A model generated the notes under the pieces. That model was not told where the DNA came from. It saw only the letters and a list, made by a program, of their open reading frames with translations, and did not search any database. The translations under genes were made by a program, and so were the position numbers. Source: Verrucomicrobiota bacterium (GTDB taxonomy: Bacteria; Verrucomicrobiota; Verrucomicrobiia; Limisphaerales; UBA1096). Taken from it: 64,000 nt of DNA. Below, one piece after another: positions 61,799-64,000 of this stretch (within the stretch, counting starts at the first letter, position 1; each line of letters starts with the position of its first letter). Location: contig JASMKO010000028.1 of assembly GCA_030749225.1 (NCBI GenBank), positions 1-64,000 of the forward strand. The letters are read 5' to 3'.

Positions 61799-62701
61799 GT
61801 GGCGGCGGTGGGTCACCGTACAACCCCAACGATTGCGCTGGTCGGCGGCGCGCTAGCGATCGGCTTTGCGCCGGTGTTCGCTGCGTTTGCGCTGAAGCAG
61901 GAGTACGGCGGATTCGGCCCGGCGGCGATCGGGTTTTACCGGGTTTTTTTTGCGCTGCCGTTCCTGTGGCTGGTGCTTCTCGCCGCGCCAGGAAACGTAG
62001 AAAAAACGAAACGCACCCGACGCCCGACCGGCCTGCTGGCGCTAGCCGGCTTTTTCTTTGCCGTCGATCTGGTGTCGTGGCATTGGTCGATCAAGTACAC
62101 GACGGTGGCCAACGCCACGTTGCTGGCGAACTTCGCCCCGCTGTGGGTGATCCTGTGGGCCGGCCGGCTGTTCGGCGAGCGGATTGCCCCTAGCTTTTTC
62201 GTCGCGCTTGGCTTGGCATTTGTCGGCGGTGCAATTCTGATGGGCGCCAGTTTTCGATTGAATCCCGAGCGACTGTTCGGCGACGGCCTCTCGCTGCTCA
62301 CCGCCATTTCATACGGCTCTTACATGCTCACGGTAAAAAAACTGCGCGAGACCTGCTCGCCGCAGAAGATCATGGCCTGGTCAGGGCTGTTCGCCGTGCC
62401 GCTAATGCTCACCGCCGCGCTGGCCAGCGGCGAGACGATGGCAACAACACAGCTCAACGGCTGGCTCGTGCTGCTCGCGCTGGCGCTGGTCAGTCACTTC
62501 GCCGGGCAGGGACTGATCGCCTACGCCTTTGGCCATTTGCCGGCGGCGCTCACGTCGCTAAACCTACTACTCCAGCCGGTGTTCGCGGCGGCGCTGGGCT
62601 GGGGGCTGCTTGACCAGACCCTTGGCAGACAGCAACTGCTCGGGGCAGCGATCGTGCTCGGGGCGTTGTTTGCCGCGAATCGCCCAACCGAGACCAAATA
62701 A
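61799..62701 (+). CDS. EamA/DMT-family transporter
   Basis: This 300-aa protein has ten helices in two EamA repeats (IALVGGALAIGFAPVFAAFAL... and SLLTAISYGSYMLTVKKLRETCSP...). The typical C-terminal repeat contains HLPAALTSLNLLLQPVFAAALGWGLLDQTLGRQQLLGAAIVLGALFAANRP. Substrates of such permeases are amino acids or metabolites and cannot be predicted here. The start is GTG (61799), with a second GTG at 61808. It is followed 40 bp later by a MarR gene. Confidence 0.88.
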   Translation: MAAVGHRTTPTIALVGGALAIGFAPVFAAFALKQEYGGFGPAAIGFYRVFFALPFLWLVLLAAPGNVEKTKRTRRPTGLLALAGFFFAVDLVSWHWSIKYTTVANATLLANFAPLWVILWAGRLFGERIAPSFFVALGLAFVGGAILMGASFRLNPERLFGDGLSLLTAISYGSYMLTVKKLRETCSPQKIMAWSGLFAVPLMLTAALASGETMATTQLNGWLVLLALALVSHFAGQGLIAYAFGHLPAALTSLNLLLQPVFAAALGWGLLDQTLGRQQLLGAAIVLGALFAANRPTETK

Positions 62702-62711
62702 TTTTGTGCCA

Positions 62712-62722
62712 CTTGGCCAAGC
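62712..62722. repeat. Dispersed palindrome, intergenic copy
   Basis: CTTGGCCAAGC lies 20 bp before the MarR start. Confidence 0.8.
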
Positions 62723-62741
62723 ATGGCAGCATCCCAACCGA

Positions 62742-63230
62742 ATGGATGAGTTTGCCCAAGCCGATGCTGACATGCCGCTCGACGCGCCCGGCCGCCGCCG
62801 CCTGCCAGTGCTGCTGCGCCGCGCCTGGTACGGCCTGAACCAGGCGTTCCGCCGGCGCATCGCCGGGATGGGGCTGACGCCGGACCAGTTCACCGTCATC
62901 CGCACACTGCTCGAGGCCGGGCCGGACAGCCTGACACAAAAGGCGTTGGCCAACGCGATGAGCAGCGACCCCAACACCATCGCCTCGCTGCTCGAGCGCA
63001 TGGAGGCCAACGGCCTGGTGCAACGGCAACCCCACGAAAAAGACCGTCGTGCCAACCGCGTGGAGTTGCTGCCGTTGGCCCGGGAGAAATACGAGGCCAT
63101 GCGCAACGAAGCAATCGCCCTGCAGAGCCACGTGCTCGAGCAATTGCCCGAGGCAGAGCGGGAAATATTCCTCGTGCAACTCGAGACCATCGCAGGAGCT
63201 TGCCGCGACCTCTCAAACCCGCAGCGATAA
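62742..63230 (+). CDS. MarR-family transcriptional regulator
   Basis: From the ATG at 62742 (MDEFAQADADMP) this 162-aa protein contains the winged helix-turn-helix: LTPDQFTVIRTLLEAGPDSLTQKALANAMSSDPNTIASLLERMEANGLVQRQPHEKDRRANRVELLPLAREKYEAM. The DxRAxxVxLT-type wing (KDRRANRVEL) is clear. Such repressors respond to small phenolic or lipophilic ligands. Its position 40 bp after the DMT permease suggests it may control that permease. The track start at 62610 overlaps the permease and is rejected. Confidence 0.9.
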   Translation: MDEFAQADADMPLDAPGRRRLPVLLRRAWYGLNQAFRRRIAGMGLTPDQFTVIRTLLEAGPDSLTQKALANAMSSDPNTIASLLERMEANGLVQRQPHEKDRRANRVELLPLAREKYEAMRNEAIALQSHVLEQLPEAEREIFLVQLETIAGACRDLSNPQR

Positions 63231-63284
63231 GCGTGATTGTATTTGGGCTTGGCCTCAGAATGGGTGTTGCCTAGTTTTCCCCCC

Positions 63285-64000
63285 GTGATTCACCTGATTC
63301 GAATTCCATCGTGCGTGGCTCTTGTGGCCGTCGTTTCCCTTTCCGCGCTCGGCCAAGCGGACGATATCAAGTTAACCGGCAAACCGTACATCGACATGAA
63401 CTACGGGCCGTACATGAGCGCCTCGATCGAGGTCGGCCCGGGCAACATCGCCTACAAGGGCATTGCAATCCGGCTCGATGACGGGCCGGGCGGCGTGTCG
63501 AAGGGTAAACGCTTCGTGGTGTTCGAGACGGACACCCTGCGCATGGCCGCCGCCTGGAGTGGGGACAAATTCATCGACTGGCGCAGCATTGTTTACGACG
63601 GCAGCCACGGCACGCATCCGAAGATCGTCGGCGAGCGGCTCTTCACCAACCCGGTCGCCCCCGGCTGGTCCAAGCCGGGCACGGACAGTTTTAGCGATCC
63701 CCGCCTGCGTGGGCTCGATAAGAAACCTTACGGCCCGCTGCCCCGCGACTGGGGCCAATGGCAAGGGCTTGGCCTCCACGGCAATCGGGTGATCCTGCAC
63801 TACAAGGTTGCCGGTCGCCACGTGCTGGAGTCGCCCTCGTACAGGGAGAGTGACGGAGTCGGGGCCGTGGTCCGCACGATGAATTTTGAGGAACGCGACG
63901 AAGACATCGTGCTGCAGGTCGTCAAGGGCGAGGGCAAGGCCAAAGTCAAGACCATCGACGGAAAGTCAGTGGCCGAATTTGAAAACGGCCTCGCCGTGGT
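63285..64000 (+). CDS. Secreted DUF6797-like protein, N-terminal part (3' end outside window)
   Basis: This open frame runs to the right edge and is not in the ORF track as a whole. From the GTG at 63285 it reads VIHLIRIPSCVALVAVVSLSALGQADDIKL (signal peptide), then TGKPYIDMNYGPYMSASIEVGPGNIAYKGIAIRLDDGPGGVSKGKRFVVFETDTLRMAAAWSG, FIDWRSIVYDGSHGTHPK and PYGPLPRDWGQWQGL. I associate this with DUF6797, found at the N-terminus of large secreted, often haem-containing proteins in Planctomycetes and Verrucomicrobia. The palindrome-like site (cgctcggccaagcgg) falls at the signal-peptide end. At least 238 codons are present. Confidence 0.75.
   Translation, partial: MIHLIRIPSCVALVAVVSLSALGQADDIKLTGKPYIDMNYGPYMSASIEVGPGNIAYKGIAIRLDDGPGGVSKGKRFVVFETDTLRMAAAWSGDKFIDWRSIVYDGSHGTHPKIVGERLFTNPVAPGWSKPGTDSFSDPRLRGLDKKPYGPLPRDWGQWQGLGLHGNRVILHYKVAGRHVLESPSYRESDGVGAVVRTMNFEERDEDIVLQVVKGEGKAKVKTIDGKSVAEFENGLAV

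Overview
The window is about 60% GC by eye and looks like chromosomal DNA of a member of the Planctomycetes-Verrucomicrobia-Chlamydiae group, most likely a free-living Verrucomicrobiota. This is inferred from the gene content. There is a prepilin-like protein with a long [22 protein letters not shown]-terminus, two formylglycine sulfatases, a CRTAC1-like FG-GAP/UnbV protein, a CotH protein with an inserted jelly-roll-like domain, a DUF6797-like secreted protein at the right edge, and an ECF sigma/anti-sigma pair. No phage, plasmid, transposase, rRNA or CRISPR array was seen.

Layout. 0-5 kb: a DUF58/vWA - BatA-like - vWA membrane operon. 5-10.3 kb: gyrB-gyrA. 10.6-12.3 kb: a small secreted protein and an ECF sigma/anti-sigma pair. 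12.3-18.3 kb: housekeeping genes (hisB, trxB, thrC, hom, purD) and a YpsA-like putative molybdenum-carrier protein. 18.3-30.8 kb: the FG-GAP protein, a DUF5690-like transporter, a dimethylglycine/sarcosine dehydrogenase-like enzyme, TerC, tRNA-Leu(UAA), an SDR, TauE/SafE, and a transglutaminase-hydrolase fusion. 30.8-37 kb: two tandem ABC-2 permeases, an alanine/Na+ symporter and the prepilin-like protein. 37-41.3 kb: a tightly overlapped molybdate cluster (modA with two binding domains, modB, modC, then a MoeB/ThiF-like gene). 41.3-50 kb: PhzF, an unrecognised ATP-grasp-like protein, sulfatases, a lytic transglycosylase and dapF. 50-64 kb: a CbiX-like protein, DUF1015, an EF-G-like GTPase, a carbohydrate ABC importer split by a CotH gene, a dihaem cytochrome c, a DMT permease, a MarR regulator and the partial DUF6797-like gene.

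The most unusual signal is a dispersed short palindrome with core CTTGGCCAAG, best form CGCGCTTGGCCAAGCGCG. I counted at least 40 perfect 10-bp cores by hand, plus many one-mismatch copies, where fewer than one is expected by chance. It lies inside genes on both strands and in every reading frame (read as ALGQA, LAKR or AWPS) and in intergenic gaps. It thins out in one stretch around 30.7-37.3 kb. It behaves like the highly iterated palindrome HIP1 of cyanobacteria, but with a different sequence.

Other notable points: paired 16-bp palindromes 33 bp apart near a sigma-54-like promoter at 49.7-49.85 kb; an AT-rich insertion in one of two tandem ABC permeases; a double-domain ModA; an EF-G-like GTPase with NGID in place of NKxD; and a GyrA lacking the usual Ser/Asp quinolone-contact residues. 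Most functions are family-level assignments from motifs read by eye, and start codons were chosen by frame, overlap and homology-like boundaries.
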